Source of the DNA: JACMLD01 sp038207265
Lineage (GTDB): Bacteria; Bacteroidota; Bacteroidia; Chitinophagales; Chitinophagaceae
Assembly: GCA_038207265.1 (NCBI GenBank)
Contig: JBBQZZ010000002.1
Location: forward strand, 310,001 to 374,000
DNA: 64,000 nt
Direction: 5' to 3'
This document shows, one piece after another, positions 1 through 9,813 of this stretch. The position numbers and the translations under genes were made by a program. The stretch's first letter is position 1. Each line of letters opens with the position of its first letter. The notes under the pieces are model-generated. The model made no database searches. It had not been told where the DNA came from and saw only the letters and a list, made by a program, of their open reading frames with translations.

Positions 1-977
1 TCGTCATTAAACCAATTTTTACTATGTGTTATGCGTAAAACACGGCTGCCGGAAGCCAAGGATCGTTCAACTATTCCAGGCAAAGGCAATACTGCTTTAT
101 CAGGTGTTACGGTAAGCCCTTTATCATCCTGTACAAAATGCATTGCAACATCGGAGCCCAGCAATTCTACTTTAGAAATCTTTCCTATCGTACTTCCAGT
201 ATGCAAAGCTTTCAGCGTGATCACACTGTCTTTCCAATCTAAAACTGCTGCATATACACAGCCATTGTTGCGGGTACAGCGAATCGTATTTTCTTCATAA
301 ATTTCAAATGGCCTCGATCCATAAACCGCCTCCCCATTACATTTCAACCATACACCAATATCCTTACAGGTGCGAATAACTTCGGTGTCCAGATCACCAC
401 GACCATGTTGTGTTAGATTGAGCAGCATAGTTCCATTGCGGCAAACGTTTTCCATCAGCAATTCAATTATTTTTTTCGCATCCATGTATTTCATGCCGGT
501 CATGTAATGCCAGTCAGCAATGCTTGTTTCAGTTTGAAATGAGTAAGCCATGATCTCAGGCTCAACGTGAAATTCGGAACTCTTAATCAGCGAACGATCA
601 ACAAATGGAAGCAGTTGCGGACTGTTTTGAAAACTATTCCATCGTCCGCCTACACCTTTGAGATTGACCACAACTTCCATTTTATTATTGTTCCACTTAA
701 GTGATTTATTATAATAATTCGCGATCAGTTGCGGAGCAAAGAACCCCAATTACAGAAGCATAACGTATGGCCAATTTGTTAAATGAAGGGAGGTTGGAGA
801 ACAGTAATCCATCTCCTCGTTTATTTAATCCGGCCAGCCAGCTTCCCGATGCCATGTCATCACTGATCTTTCTTGGTGCACCAATCATTCCGGCTGTTTC
901 TGCTTCAATGGGTCTTTGAGAAAATGCAGACGACATTGTCAGTATAAAAAAAAGATGAAAAGAAGTGTTGGTTTCAT
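1..977 (-). pseudogene. Broken GH29 alpha-L-fucosidase fused to a CBM-like N-terminus (partial at window edge)
   Basis: On the minus strand a signal peptide (start near 977) leads into about 60 residues resembling a CBM6/CBM35-type module (IEAETAG, SGSWLAGLNKRGDG, NKLAIRYAS). The reading frame then breaks at a GGGG run (744-747). One frame over, the sequence continues as the second half of a GH29 fucosidase: APQLIANYYNKS, TSIADWHYMTG, MENVCRNGTMLLNL, then GVWLKCNGEAVYG. The N-terminal half of the GH29 barrel, including the WFDG-type nucleophile region expected of the family, is missing between the two parts. A second frame break lies in an 8-A run (946-953) inside the signal peptide, because the ATG at 977 is out of frame with the rest. 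A large internal deletion plus two frameshifts make a functional enzyme unlikely. The 3' end lies beyond base 1. Confidence 0.75.
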
Positions 978-1513
978 CAGAAATTGTAAATGATATGATG
1001 TAGAATTTTATAAAAGTTTCTTTTCTGTATTGGTTACTGAATAGATATCTTATTTAAAATTTACCTGCTGAACTGCCAGTAATCAAAGTTGAAAAGATCT
1101 TCCCCTCCTTAAAAACAAAAAGATAAATCTTGAATACGTTTAATTTTTTTACAGGCCTGAAATGGTTTTCCAAACATCAGCTTCGACCGAACTATGCCAA
1201 TATCCCTTTTATCATTTCCTTTATTTAATAAAGTAATTCAATTCGCAATTTTTTTTTTGGTTATCTGGAGTAGATCGGTTTTAGAAGCAACCCGCTTTTC
1301 AAAAGTGTTGCCTGCCATGTCTATTTTTTATCATCCGGCATATTTCAACTTAACATTGGCTGCCAGGAGCAATTAATGTTTCATGCTTCAAAGTGATTTT
1401 ATAGTTGCTGTATTGCAAGGCTGAAAAAGTATCATTTCATTTGAAACAGGTTGTTAATCGTTATCTAATACTTTTGCAGACTGCAAAAAATCCCTTTATT
1501 TAAAATAAAAGTT
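978..1513. other. Intergenic, AT-rich, no gene seen
   Basis: This is a 536-base stretch between the fucosidase remnant and the esterase. The only open frame (plus strand, 1194-1376) has no family resemblance and an AT-rich composition, so I do not call it. No strong hairpin or repeat was noticed. Confidence 0.4.
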
Positions 1514-2635
1514 CTAATTTTTGAACAACAGCGGTGCCAACTCATGCAAACTCCGGCGCCATGTGAGAAATTCATGTGCCGTGTTCTCAGAAACAAATGA
1601 CACCGCATTGATACCAGCATCTTTAAGTGCAGTTGCAGCATTCTTAACCGCGTCTGGTCTTTCCTTGCTTCCGCAACTGAGAAAAATAAGTTTCACTTTC
1701 GACTTATCTTTAATTTCAGCGGGACTATAAGTGCCGCCACTAAGCAATGCATAGTATGAAAATACATCTGGTTTGTTGAGCGTAATGGTATGTGTTTCCA
1801 TACCACCCATTGAAAGTCCGCCCATGGCACGGCCAGATGATTTGGCAATGGTGCGAAAATTTGCATCAATATACGGGATCAGTTCATCTACCAGCACTGT
1901 TTGAAAGGGTTCAATTTTAAAATTTCTCATCCCACCCATTTTTACGTCGTTCGTCATGCCATATGTCATAACAATAATAAATGGTTGTATGCTGGCTGCA
2001 GCAATCATATTGTCCATAATTAAATTGGCATGACCCTGGTTACTCCAGGCAGTTTCATCTTCGCCCCAACCATGCTGTAAGTAAAGAACCGGGTAACGAT
2101 TTTTTAATTGCTTATCATATCCGGGAGGCGTATAAACATATGCCCTGCGGGAAGTATTGGTACTGGGTGAAGGAAAAAGTACCTGTTGTACATTGCCGTG
2201 AGGAACATTTTTGAGAGCATAAAAATCCTGGTCATGGGCAGGTATTTCAATACCACTTTCCCAGCGGATAGATCCAAAAAAATTCAAGGCACCCGGGTCA
2301 TTGAATTTTCCACCATCAATTTTTACATTATAATAATGAAAGCCTTCATCCATCGGGCCTTCAGTTGTACCCGTCCACGTGCTGTCGGCTTGTTTTGTAA
2401 GTTTAGTGCCACCTCTTCCACCAAGTCCCAGGCTTACTCTTACACTATCTGCACCAGGCGCAATGATGCGGAACCTGGCATAACCTTGTGAATTCACCTG
2501 TGGAAATTCCTGCCCCGGCTGGTTCAGGGTGGATGGTTTAAAGTCTTCTATTATTGCGGGTGCCGTTATTTGTGAAGAACAAATACTGCTTGCTAACATG
2601 GCTGCAATAACAATCATAAAATATTTCATGCGCAT
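1514..2635 (-). CDS. Secreted CE1-like esterase with N-terminal E-set domain
   Basis: The product is a 373-residue exported alpha/beta-hydrolase of the esterase D / feruloyl-acetylxylan esterase (CE1-like) type. Residues 1-22 form a signal peptide. About 45-140 is an immunoglobulin-like E-set/CBM48-like domain (RFRIIAPGADSVRVSL). The hydrolase domain follows from about 150. The nucleophile elbow GLSMGG puts Ser at about 275, and a C-terminal AHEFLTWR puts the catalytic His at about 354. YLQHGWGEDETAW is the typical oxyanion-side loop. In the family these enzymes remove acyl groups or ferulate from plant polysaccharides, and the exact ester cannot be read from sequence. It lies in the same orientation as the broken fucosidase and the SMP-30-like gene, consistent with a glycan-degradation neighbourhood. 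Confidence 0.85.
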   Translation of the reverse strand: MRMKYFMIVIAAMLASSICSSQITAPAIIEDFKPSTLNQPGQEFPQVNSQGYARFRIIAPGADSVRVSLGLGGRGGTKLTKQADSTWTGTTEGPMDEGFHYYNVKIDGGKFNDPGALNFFGSIRWESGIEIPAHDQDFYALKNVPHGNVQQVLFPSPSTNTSRRAYVYTPPGYDKQLKNRYPVLYLQHGWGEDETAWSNQGHANLIMDNMIAAASIQPFIIVMTYGMTNDVKMGGMRNFKIEPFQTVLVDELIPYIDANFRTIAKSSGRAMGGLSMGGMETHTITLNKPDVFSYYALLSGGTYSPAEIKDKSKVKLIFLSCGSKERPDAVKNAATALKDAGINAVSFVSENTAHEFLTWRRSLHELAPLLFKN

Positions 2636-3085
2636 TTTTTTATTGTAAATAATTATTTTAAAGTTCAGGTTTATATTTCACGTAACAAAACCAGCATAAC
2701 CAATATAATACAGATGCTGATGATAGGCAATAGCAATTATAGTTCTTCGACAACGATGATATTTATAAAATCTGTCTTTTATAATTTCCAGGTATTGAAA
2801 AAGAAATTCGGTTATTAAGGCATGAAACATTATTGTACAATCCAGGACAATTTGCAGTAGTGGTTAATAAAATTGAATCATTCCATTTTTATATTTCAAT
2901 AAATAATCTTCATCTAACAATGTTTATGCTACTATTGTGTTAACTGCAACTATAAAAACTTCTGTTGCACGCGTTCCGCGGAATTGTTATAAATACTGAT
3001 AATGGACAATACAGTAAGGTTACGGCTGTTTCACAATTTTCAATAGAGCTGCTTTTCACAAACAATATTTTATATTAAATGTTCT
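2636..3085. other. Intergenic, no gene seen
   Basis: These 450 AT-rich bases lie upstream of the esterase and presumably hold its promoter. No convincing TAnnTTTG box, open frame or repeat was found. Confidence 0.35.
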
Positions 3086-3120
3086 ATCAAAAGAGGCTGT
3101 CCCAAACCTGAGACAGCCCC
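3086..3120 (-). terminator. Intrinsic terminator downstream of the SMP-30-like gene
   Basis: A perfect 7-bp stem (GGCTGTC at 3095-3101 with GACAGCC at 3112-3118) and a 10-base loop is followed on the minus strand by TCTTTT. It lies about 60 bases past the stop codon at 3178. Confidence 0.7.
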
Positions 3121-3177
3121 GGGTTTTGATTCGGTTGTTTCATTTGATTATCATAAATCAATTCACGGGTCCGATCA

Positions 3178-4218
3178 TTAAAATTTTTCCACGCCTTTTA
3201 CTTTCATCTTAAGAGAGGTTATCCTATCCACAGGCCCGGTCATGAATAACAACTTATTATTTTGCCCTGCAAAAACATTGTTGCTTCCGCCACCTGTATT
3301 TATTGTGAGAATGTGATTGCCACTTTGGTCAAAGACATTCACACCTTCTCCACCACTTACGTAAATATTTCCTCTTTCATCCATCGACATTCCATCGCAG
3401 AAGTTTACGTTACTAACAAACGACTTGATATTGCAGAGGGTTCCATCGCGATTAATATCAAAAACCTGAATTTTGCCTGTGCCATCATAAGTCCAATTGT
3501 TTACAAACAGTTTTTTGCCATCAGGAGTTCCAACAATACCGTTTGGCCAGGTATCGGCATTCCATCCTGCCATAGAAGTTACTCTTGTCAATCTGTGTCT
3601 GCCGGGAGCCAGGTAATACACATGACCACCTTTGCCAGTTGCTGCCTGTTCGGAGTGCGTTGGTTCCCAATTTTGTTTGCGTGGATCAGAAGCGTCCCAA
3701 TAATCTCTTGGAAATATTGGGTCGGTGATATAGATACCACCCGTAACAGGATTAATCCATATATCATTTGGTCCGTTTAATAGTTTACCATTGTAATTAT
3801 TTACCAATACCGTGTGACTGCCATCGGGTCGTATTTTCCATAGTTCCCCGTGCATATCGGCACAAGCAATGAGATTACCTTCTTTGTCAAACTCCATTCC
3901 ATTGGAGCGACCTGTACCTTGTAGAAATAAAGTTACCTTACCTGTTTCCTCGTTCCATTTGTAAATTCTATCATTTGGCTGATCGGTAAAAAATACATTA
4001 CCATGCCTATTTACAGCAGGGCCCTCAGTAAAACCAAAACCCTTTTGAATGGTGTCTACTGTTCCATTTGTAAGACTCTTGGGGTTTTTATTTTCATCAC
4101 CTCCTTTGTGTGCAAGAGATTCATTAAGGGAATCCTGATCTGAATTCCTCATATTTTTCTTGCAAGAATAAAATCCGAAGCAGCAGATTACTGCTAAGAG
4201 AACGAAATTTTTTTTCAT
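3178..4218 (-). CDS. SMP-30/gluconolactonase/LRE-like lipoprotein
   Basis: This 346-residue protein has a lipoprotein signal (FYSC lipobox near residue 19, followed by KKN) and a six-bladed beta-propeller of the SMP-30/gluconolactonase/LRE family. Family hallmarks seen are FTEGPAVNRHGNVFFTD, a mid-protein NGPNDIWINPVTGGIYITDP and FCDGMSMDERGNIYVS. Members hydrolyse sugar lactones or related esters with a bound divalent cation. The substrate here is unknown, but envelope location and neighbouring glycan genes suggest a role in sugar or lignin-like ester processing. The gene is divergent from the ECF sigma gene of the downstream PUL, with about 390 bases between them, and has its own terminator. 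Confidence 0.8.
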   Translation of the reverse strand: MKKNFVLLAVICCFGFYSCKKNMRNSDQDSLNESLAHKGGDENKNPKSLTNGTVDTIQKGFGFTEGPAVNRHGNVFFTDQPNDRIYKWNEETGKVTLFLQGTGRSNGMEFDKEGNLIACADMHGELWKIRPDGSHTVLVNNYNGKLLNGPNDIWINPVTGGIYITDPIFPRDYWDASDPRKQNWEPTHSEQAATGKGGHVYYLAPGRHRLTRVTSMAGWNADTWPNGIVGTPDGKKLFVNNWTYDGTGKIQVFDINRDGTLCNIKSFVSNVNFCDGMSMDERGNIYVSGGEGVNVFDQSGNHILTINTGGGSNNVFAGQNNKLLFMTGPVDRITSLKMKVKGVEKF

Positions 4219-4608
4219 AACAAGAAATTTTAAGTTTTTAAAAGAATCGTCAGATGAAGGGTTATCGGGAAACTCGGATTCAGCAATTATTCAAAGTACC
4301 TAAATCTTTTGCGGCAAATCTTCCAATAAGGAACTGTGATGAATTTTACACTGCAGTAAAAAATAGTTTTGGAAATAAATTAATAAGGAAGCTGAGTTTT
4401 AGCTACGTAATGGCATTTTGATATCTTAAAATCCTCCTGGCAGTTCGTACCCGGGCTTGTTTAATTCCAACGCGGGGGAATGGTTAATTTTCACAATAAT
4501 GAAAATCCTCTTTTTCGTTAAGATTCTCCCGTTTAACCGCAATTCAACTAATTCTCACATATAAGTATACCTTTAGGACAACAGGTTAATTAAACCTGTA
4601 AATAACCA
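4219..4608. other. Divergent intergenic region between lipoprotein gene and PUL
   Basis: This 390-base region must contain promoters for the SMP-30-like gene (minus) and the sigma gene (plus). A TACCTTTA sequence at 4568-4575, about 35 bases before the sigma start, resembles a Bacteroidetes -7 box (TAnnTTTG) with one mismatch. No clear -33 TTTG was seen. Confidence 0.35.
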
Positions 4609-5163
4609 ATGAGTATAAGTCAATGGGAATCCATGACTGAAGGTAACCGGGGTGCTTTTCTTGCTATTTATGAATCACACTACCAGGCTCTCTTTTCATA
4701 CGGATTTACGCTAACAGCCAGTCGCGACCAAACCAAAGATTTCATCCAGGAATTATTTCTTGAAATATGGAATAAACGTGCTTCTGTTAATAAAGATGTC
4801 ATTAATGTTCGCGCCTACCTGTTTACCTGGTTGCGCAGGATGATCTTTAAAGAGAACAAACGTTTGAAAAGTGAACATTGTACTGATGAAATGATCGACA
4901 ATCTTTCACCGGATGTATTGCCTTACGAAGATTTATTGATTGCATTCCAGCAATCAGAAGAAAAAAAAATTGAATTGGCTGCCGCTTTAAAAAAACTCAC
5001 CAAAAAACAATTGGAGATAATTAAATTAAAATTCTTCGATAACCTCAGTTACGCTGAAATTGCCCTTCAAACTTCGCTTTCTCAAAGAACAGTCTATAAC
5101 CTCGTGTATGAAGCGCTCCGTCATCTGCGTGTATGTTTAAGATTACTATTATTCTATATATAA
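4609..5163 (+). CDS. ECF-subfamily RNA polymerase sigma factor
   Basis: This 184-residue sigma-70 family protein has ECF architecture. Region 2 spans about residues 20-90 (QTKDFIQELFLEIWNKR, then AYLFTWLRRMIF) and region 4 about 125-175, with a helix-turn-helix (LTKKQLEIIKLKFFDNLSYAEIA, LSQRTVYNLVYEALRHLR). It fits the Bacteroidetes group that is paired with FecR anti-sigmas and controls SusC/SusD loci. A FecR gene follows 133 bases downstream and a SusC carrying an STN signalling domain comes next, so it probably switches on the PUL when the glycan engages SusC. Start is ATG at 4609. Confidence 0.93.
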   Translation: MSISQWESMTEGNRGAFLAIYESHYQALFSYGFTLTASRDQTKDFIQELFLEIWNKRASVNKDVINVRAYLFTWLRRMIFKENKRLKSEHCTDEMIDNLSPDVLPYEDLLIAFQQSEEKKIELAAALKKLTKKQLEIIKLKFFDNLSYAEIALQTSLSQRTVYNLVYEALRHLRVCLRLLLFYI

Positions 5164-5296
5164 GTGACCATCCCTTGGCGACCCGCTGGCTGCAAATCCT
5201 GCTTTTAAAATATATTTTTCAAATAACCGGTAAAAGCGATCAATACACTCCTCTATATCGGATACCTGAACTCAAATACGGAAATAAAAGAGGACA

Positions 5297-6340
5297 ATGG
5301 AGGAGAAAAAGCCCGCTGATTTTATTACAGAAGATTTTGTATCAAGTGAATCATTCCTGAATTTTTATCTGCATACAAACAAAGCAGATGAAATATTCTG
5401 GGCAGATTGGTTACTGGGTACTCCCGTAAATGCAGCTCAGGCAAAAGAAGCCATCAGCGTCCTGAACTGCTTGTTTTTCAGATTACCTGACAATGAATTT
5501 CAGGGAGAGCTGGAAAAATTAAAAGCTACAACATCAATAGCGAACCTGGAAACAAAGAAAAAAGATTCACTGGTACGCTTGTTAAACTGGAATGAGAAAG
5601 AGGGTAACAGAAAAAACCGGAAGAGGAGAATGATTTTGTATTTGATTCCTGTTGCTTTCATAATGATCGCCGGAGTATGTTTTTTTACACAGCGTTCAGC
5701 TTTACCCGCTGAAACATTGATTGAAAAACACAACAATGGGCAAACAGCACTTGAAATAATGTTAAGCGACAGTACGATTGTAACGCTGGCAGTAAATAGT
5801 ACCGTTCGTTATGAAAAACAGTTTGGAAATATTGATCGAAAAGTTTGGCTGGATGGGATCGCTGCATTTCATGTTAAAAGGGATGAACAGCATCCTTTCA
5901 AAGTTTTTGCAAAAGGATTAACTGCAACTGTATTAGGAACCGTTTTCAATGTAAAGGCATTGCGGGCAGATTCAATAACGGTTATAGAACTACTGAATGG
6001 AAGGTTAAAGGTGGAAGCAGGTGAATTGCCTTCCATTATATTAGAACCCAATGAAAGAGTGGTTTATGCTGAAGGCAAACATCATTTGTATAAGGAAGCC
6101 TGGCTGCCAACGGAAAATAAAATGCAAAACCATCTTGTATTCAGTAAAGATGATTTTTCAGCCATTGCATTGAAGATGAAAAACATTTTCGGAATTACGC
6201 TTATCAACCAAAGTCATAAAAACAACTGGCGTTTCACCGGAACATTCAATAACAGTACTGCAAAAGATATCATTGAAAATATTTGCCTGATTGAGCGACT
6301 CAGGTTCGAACAAAGCGGTGACACTATCCTGATTAAATAG
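5297..6340 (+). CDS. FecR-family anti-sigma regulator
   Basis: The 347-residue inner-membrane protein has a cytoplasmic N-terminal segment (about 1-110) that would hold the sigma factor, one transmembrane helix at about 112-131 (ILYLIPVAFIMIAGVCFF), a periplasmic FecR domain at about 145-245 (NGQTALEIMLSDSTIVTL, KVWLDGIAAFHVKRDEQHPF, ATVLGTVFNV) and a DUF4974-like STN-related C-terminus (about 275-347). In the family the periplasmic part contacts the STN domain of the cognate SusC/FecA-type transporter. The adjacent SusC has such a domain, which supports a three-component trans-envelope switch. Confidence 0.92.
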   Translation: MEEKKPADFITEDFVSSESFLNFYLHTNKADEIFWADWLLGTPVNAAQAKEAISVLNCLFFRLPDNEFQGELEKLKATTSIANLETKKKDSLVRLLNWNEKEGNRKNRKRRMILYLIPVAFIMIAGVCFFTQRSALPAETLIEKHNNGQTALEIMLSDSTIVTLAVNSTVRYEKQFGNIDRKVWLDGIAAFHVKRDEQHPFKVFAKGLTATVLGTVFNVKALRADSITVIELLNGRLKVEAGELPSIILEPNERVVYAEGKHHLYKEAWLPTENKMQNHLVFSKDDFSAIALKMKNIFGITLINQSHKNNWRFTGTFNNSTAKDIIENICLIERLRFEQSGDTILIK

Positions 6341-6370
6341 TATTGCCGGGATTACAAAATTCAAGCTGCC

Positions 6371-9300
6371 ATGTGTATTTACTTTTTGCCGTCTTTAAGA
6401 CAAGTCTTAAAGACCACGATTGCGCTTTGCTTTATTTTACCTGCCCTTCTTGCCGCCAAAGCAAACAGCCCGGTAAAGAACGACCCCGTATTTGTTACCA
6501 TCAGTAGCAATAACAATACAGTCCTTCAACTTTTCCAATTAGTAGAAAAGCAAACAGCGTACACATTTGCCTATGATGAAAATGATGTGAATCTTTCCCA
6601 GAAAACTATTTTAACAACCGGGGAAAAATTATTAAATGTTTTACTGGACAGCATCTCTCTCCAAACCGGGTTGAAGTTTACACAAAAAAATTATACCATT
6701 CTTGTAAATGCAAAAATTGCAAGGCAGGAAGCTGCGGATGCAATGACGAAATCATTACCTGTAACAGGTACTGTACAAGATGCATTGGGCAATCCGTTGA
6801 GCGGCGCCACTGTTTCGATAAAAGGGACCAACACCAGTGTGCAGACAGATGCCAAAGGAGGTTTCTCTCTAACGGTGCCGGACAACGCCGTTCTTATTAT
6901 CAGCTATGTAGGGTATAAGTCGCAGGAAATGGCGGTTAATGGTCAATCGGTATTAACCATCAGCATTGAAGAACTCAATAAGAGTTTGAACGAGGTGGTG
7001 GTAGTAGGTTACCAATCGCAGAAAAGATCCAGTCTTACGGGTGCAGTGTCTGTTGTAAATATGGGTGGTTTATCAAAATTGCCGGTAGGAAACCTCGACC
7101 AGGCTTTACAAGGAAAAGTTTCCGGTGTACGCATTACACAATCCACCGGCCAACCCGGTGAAGGAGTGGCAGTAAGAATTCGTGGCGTTGGTACTATTAA
7201 TGATAACAACCCGCTTTTCATAATAGATGGTATACCAACAAAAGATGGTATTAATTTTTTAGCTGCAACCGATATTGAATCAATCACTGTTTTAAAAGAT
7301 GCAGCCTCTGCTGCAATCTATGGTGCCCGTTCTGCTAACGGTGTTATCGTTATAACTACCAAAAGTGGTAAGAAAGGGAAAGCCCAGTTTAATTATTCCG
7401 GATATGCCGGTTATCAAACCCATGGCAAATTGCCAAAAATGCTCAATACTGCGGAGTATGTGGAATTATACAATGAAGCAGTGGTAAATGATAACAAGGA
7501 TATACCCAATGCAAGTTTAAAACGCAAACCCATACCTGCTGGCGTTGATATGGCCAATACCGATTGGCTGGATGCAATATTTCAAAATGGTATTCAGCAG
7601 AGTCACCAGTTATCAATATCGGGTGGCAATGATAAAGTGCTTTATAATATTTCCGGAAATTATTTCAAGCAGAATGGTATTATCCTTAACTCCTGGTACG
7701 AACGTTATTCAATGCGTTCAAAATTAAATGTTGAATTAACGGATAAATTAAGCATTGCCAATAATATCAATATCTCATACTCAAATAAAAATGTGATAGG
7801 TAGTTCTGGTGATGGTTTTGGTGGCAATGGTGGAAGCGTGGTTCGCTATGCATTGTTTCGTACGCCGGCTATACCTGTTTTCAATCCAGATGGCAGCTAT
7901 TCTGATCTTCCACAATACCCAAATTTTTTTGGGGATGGATATAATCCGGTGGCATTGGCGCAGAAAGCTGATAACAAAGAAAAACAATACCGCGTATTTG
8001 GAAATTTATACGCTGAATATAAAATCACCCGCGATATCCGCTTCAAAACAGATGCGGGCATTGACGTTTTTGTAACCGATGATAAACGCTTCGATGAAAA
8101 TTATGGAACCAACCTGCGGGTAAATAGTCCCAGTCGTCTTTCCGTAAGTACTGCTACCAATACCAATTTTATCTGGAACAATACGCTGCGGTACAACAAA
8201 ACATTTAATGGCGTGCATAACCTGAACGCTATAGCAGGTACTGAGGCCATCAGCAACAAAAGTACCATTCATGGTGGTTCTGATCACAATTTCCCTGAGC
8301 AAATCAGTAATCTTCGTTATCTCGGCAATGGCCTGAATATAACATCTCAAAATGTATTTGAAGGTTTACAGCAATGGTCACTGTTTTCTTTGTTTGGAAA
8401 TGTGAACTATGCCTATAACAATAAATACCTGCTATCTGTAAACGTAAGACGTGATGGTTCATCCCGTTTTGCTGCAGCCAATCGTTATGGTACATTTTTC
8501 TCCGGCTCAGCTGGTTGGAACATTCACAATGAAAAATGGATACAGGATAATTTACCAGCTATAACAAAATTAAAACTGCGCGGAAGTTATGGTCAGCTGG
8601 GAAACCAGGACATTGGCAATTATCCGTGGGCTTCAATCATTGGTCGCGGATACAATTATGTATTTGGAAGTGAGCAGCAGAGTAATTCAGGTTATACCAT
8701 TTCTACACGCGGTAATGAAAATGTAAAATGGGAATCGTCTACGCAAGCCGATATAGGACTTGATCTTGCAGTATTGAAAGACAAACTTTCATTAACCGTA
8801 GATTATTTTGTAAAGACAACTTCGGATATGCTGATCCCTATTCCATTGCCTTTGATTGGAGGAAGCGCCAGTACACCTTATGTAAATGCGGGTAAGGTAG
8901 AAAATAAAGGTTTGGAAGTTGAACTGAATTATAAGAATAACCTCGGAAAACTTAAATACGATTTCAATATAAATTTTGCCACACTCAGAAATAAAGTTTT
9001 GGCATTGACAAACGGTGCACCCATACCGGGTGGAAGAATTGACAATGGAGTTTATGCAACACTTACGACAGTTGGTCATCCTATTGGTGCTTTTTATCTC
9101 TATGAAATGGAGGGCATTTTTCAAAACGATGCGGATATATTCAAACATGCGCACCAGGGACAATACATCAGGCCGGGCGATGTAAAATTCAAAGATCAAA
9201 ATGCCGATGGTATAATTGATGAGAAAGACAGAACTTTTTTAGGCAGTGCTATTCCAAAATTTACCTACGGTTTTACTGCCAATCTTGAATATGCCAATTT

Positions 9301-9778
9301 CGATTTATCTGTTTTCTTACAAGGTTCCTATGGAAATAAATTATACCTGCAGGTGAACCAGGATATAGAAGGTTTTTACCGTGCATTTAATCTTACACAG
9401 AGAGTATACGATCAAAGATGGACGGGTGAAGGAACCAGCAACACAATGCCAAGGGTTTCCTGGCTGGGCTCTACGAATAATAAAACACCGTCGAGCCGGT
9501 TCCTGGAAGATGGTTCGTATATGCGTTTGAAAAATATACAAGTTGGATATAATATACCACAAAAAGCAATCGCACGTATGCATGTAAAAGGTTTAAGAAT
9601 ATATGTAACGGCACAAAACCTGCTCACGTTTACAAAATACAGCGGACTGGATCCTGAAATGCATACCAGCGACAACATCAATGCAGAAACCTACCGGGGA
9701 GATGTAGCCGCAGGTATCGATTGGGGAACTTATCCAAGTGCCCGCAGTTTTATTGCAGGTGTGAATTTAAATTTTTAA
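6371..9778 (+). CDS. susC-like: SusC/RagA-type TonB-dependent outer-membrane transporter with STN domain
   Basis: This 1135-residue outer-membrane protein has, in order, a signal peptide (about 1-30), an STN/secretin-TonB signalling domain (about 42-108, VLQLFQLVEKQTAYTFAYDE), a carboxypeptidase-regulatory-like domain (about 130-205, VTGTVQDALGNPLSGATVSIKG), a TonB-box region (EVVVVGYQSQKR), a plug (about 225-335, IRGVGTINDNNPLFIIDG) and a 22-strand-type barrel ending in the usual terminal aromatic (NLNF). It should import oligosaccharides across the outer membrane using TonB energy, with the downstream SusD as lid. The STN domain, absent from many SusC proteins, links it to the upstream FecR and sigma. 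Confidence 0.95.
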   Translation: MCIYFLPSLRQVLKTTIALCFILPALLAAKANSPVKNDPVFVTISSNNNTVLQLFQLVEKQTAYTFAYDENDVNLSQKTILTTGEKLLNVLLDSISLQTGLKFTQKNYTILVNAKIARQEAADAMTKSLPVTGTVQDALGNPLSGATVSIKGTNTSVQTDAKGGFSLTVPDNAVLIISYVGYKSQEMAVNGQSVLTISIEELNKSLNEVVVVGYQSQKRSSLTGAVSVVNMGGLSKLPVGNLDQALQGKVSGVRITQSTGQPGEGVAVRIRGVGTINDNNPLFIIDGIPTKDGINFLAATDIESITVLKDAASAAIYGARSANGVIVITTKSGKKGKAQFNYSGYAGYQTHGKLPKMLNTAEYVELYNEAVVNDNKDIPNASLKRKPIPAGVDMANTDWLDAIFQNGIQQSHQLSISGGNDKVLYNISGNYFKQNGIILNSWYERYSMRSKLNVELTDKLSIANNINISYSNKNVIGSSGDGFGGNGGSVVRYALFRTPAIPVFNPDGSYSDLPQYPNFFGDGYNPVALAQKADNKEKQYRVFGNLYAEYKITRDIRFKTDAGIDVFVTDDKRFDENYGTNLRVNSPSRLSVSTATNTNFIWNNTLRYNKTFNGVHNLNAIAGTEAISNKSTIHGGSDHNFPEQISNLRYLGNGLNITSQNVFEGLQQWSLFSLFGNVNYAYNNKYLLSVNVRRDGSSRFAAANRYGTFFSGSAGWNIHNEKWIQDNLPAITKLKLRGSYGQLGNQDIGNYPWASIIGRGYNYVFGSEQQSNSGYTISTRGNENVKWESSTQADIGLDLAVLKDKLSLTVDYFVKTTSDMLIPIPLPLIGGSASTPYVNAGKVENKGLEVELNYKNNLGKLKYDFNINFATLRNKVLALTNGAPIPGGRIDNGVYATLTTVGHPIGAFYLYEMEGIFQNDADIFKHAHQGQYIRPGDVKFKDQNADGIIDEKDRTFLGSAIPKFTYGFTANLEYANFDLSVFLQGSYGNKLYLQVNQDIEGFYRAFNLTQRVYDQRWTGEGTSNTMPRVSWLGSTNNKTPSSRFLEDGSYMRLKNIQVGYNIPQKAIARMHVKGLRIYVTAQNLLTFTKYSGLDPEMHTSDNINAETYRGDVAAGIDWGTYPSARSFIAGVNLNF

Positions 9779-9813
9779 TCATGATTGAAATTTTTGCACA
9801 TAAGAATTCTGCC

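Noticed and set aside
1194..1376. Plus-strand 60-codon frame in the gap upstream of the esterase
   Set aside because: AT-driven composition, no family features and no context.
3262..3780. Plus-strand 172-codon frame opposite the SMP-30-like gene
   Set aside because: Antisense shadow; the minus-strand frame has a lipoprotein signal and full family motifs.
5133..5360. Plus-strand 75-codon frame bridging the sigma and FecR genes
   Set aside because: Overlaps both real genes in another frame and has no protein-like features.
8792..9199. Minus-strand 135-codon frame opposite susC
   Set aside because: Antisense shadow of the SusC barrel coding sequence; cysteine/isoleucine-rich with no domain.
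9721..9813. Upstream extension of the SusD frame
   Set aside because: It would begin inside susC and lose the clean lipoprotein signal given by ATG 9814.
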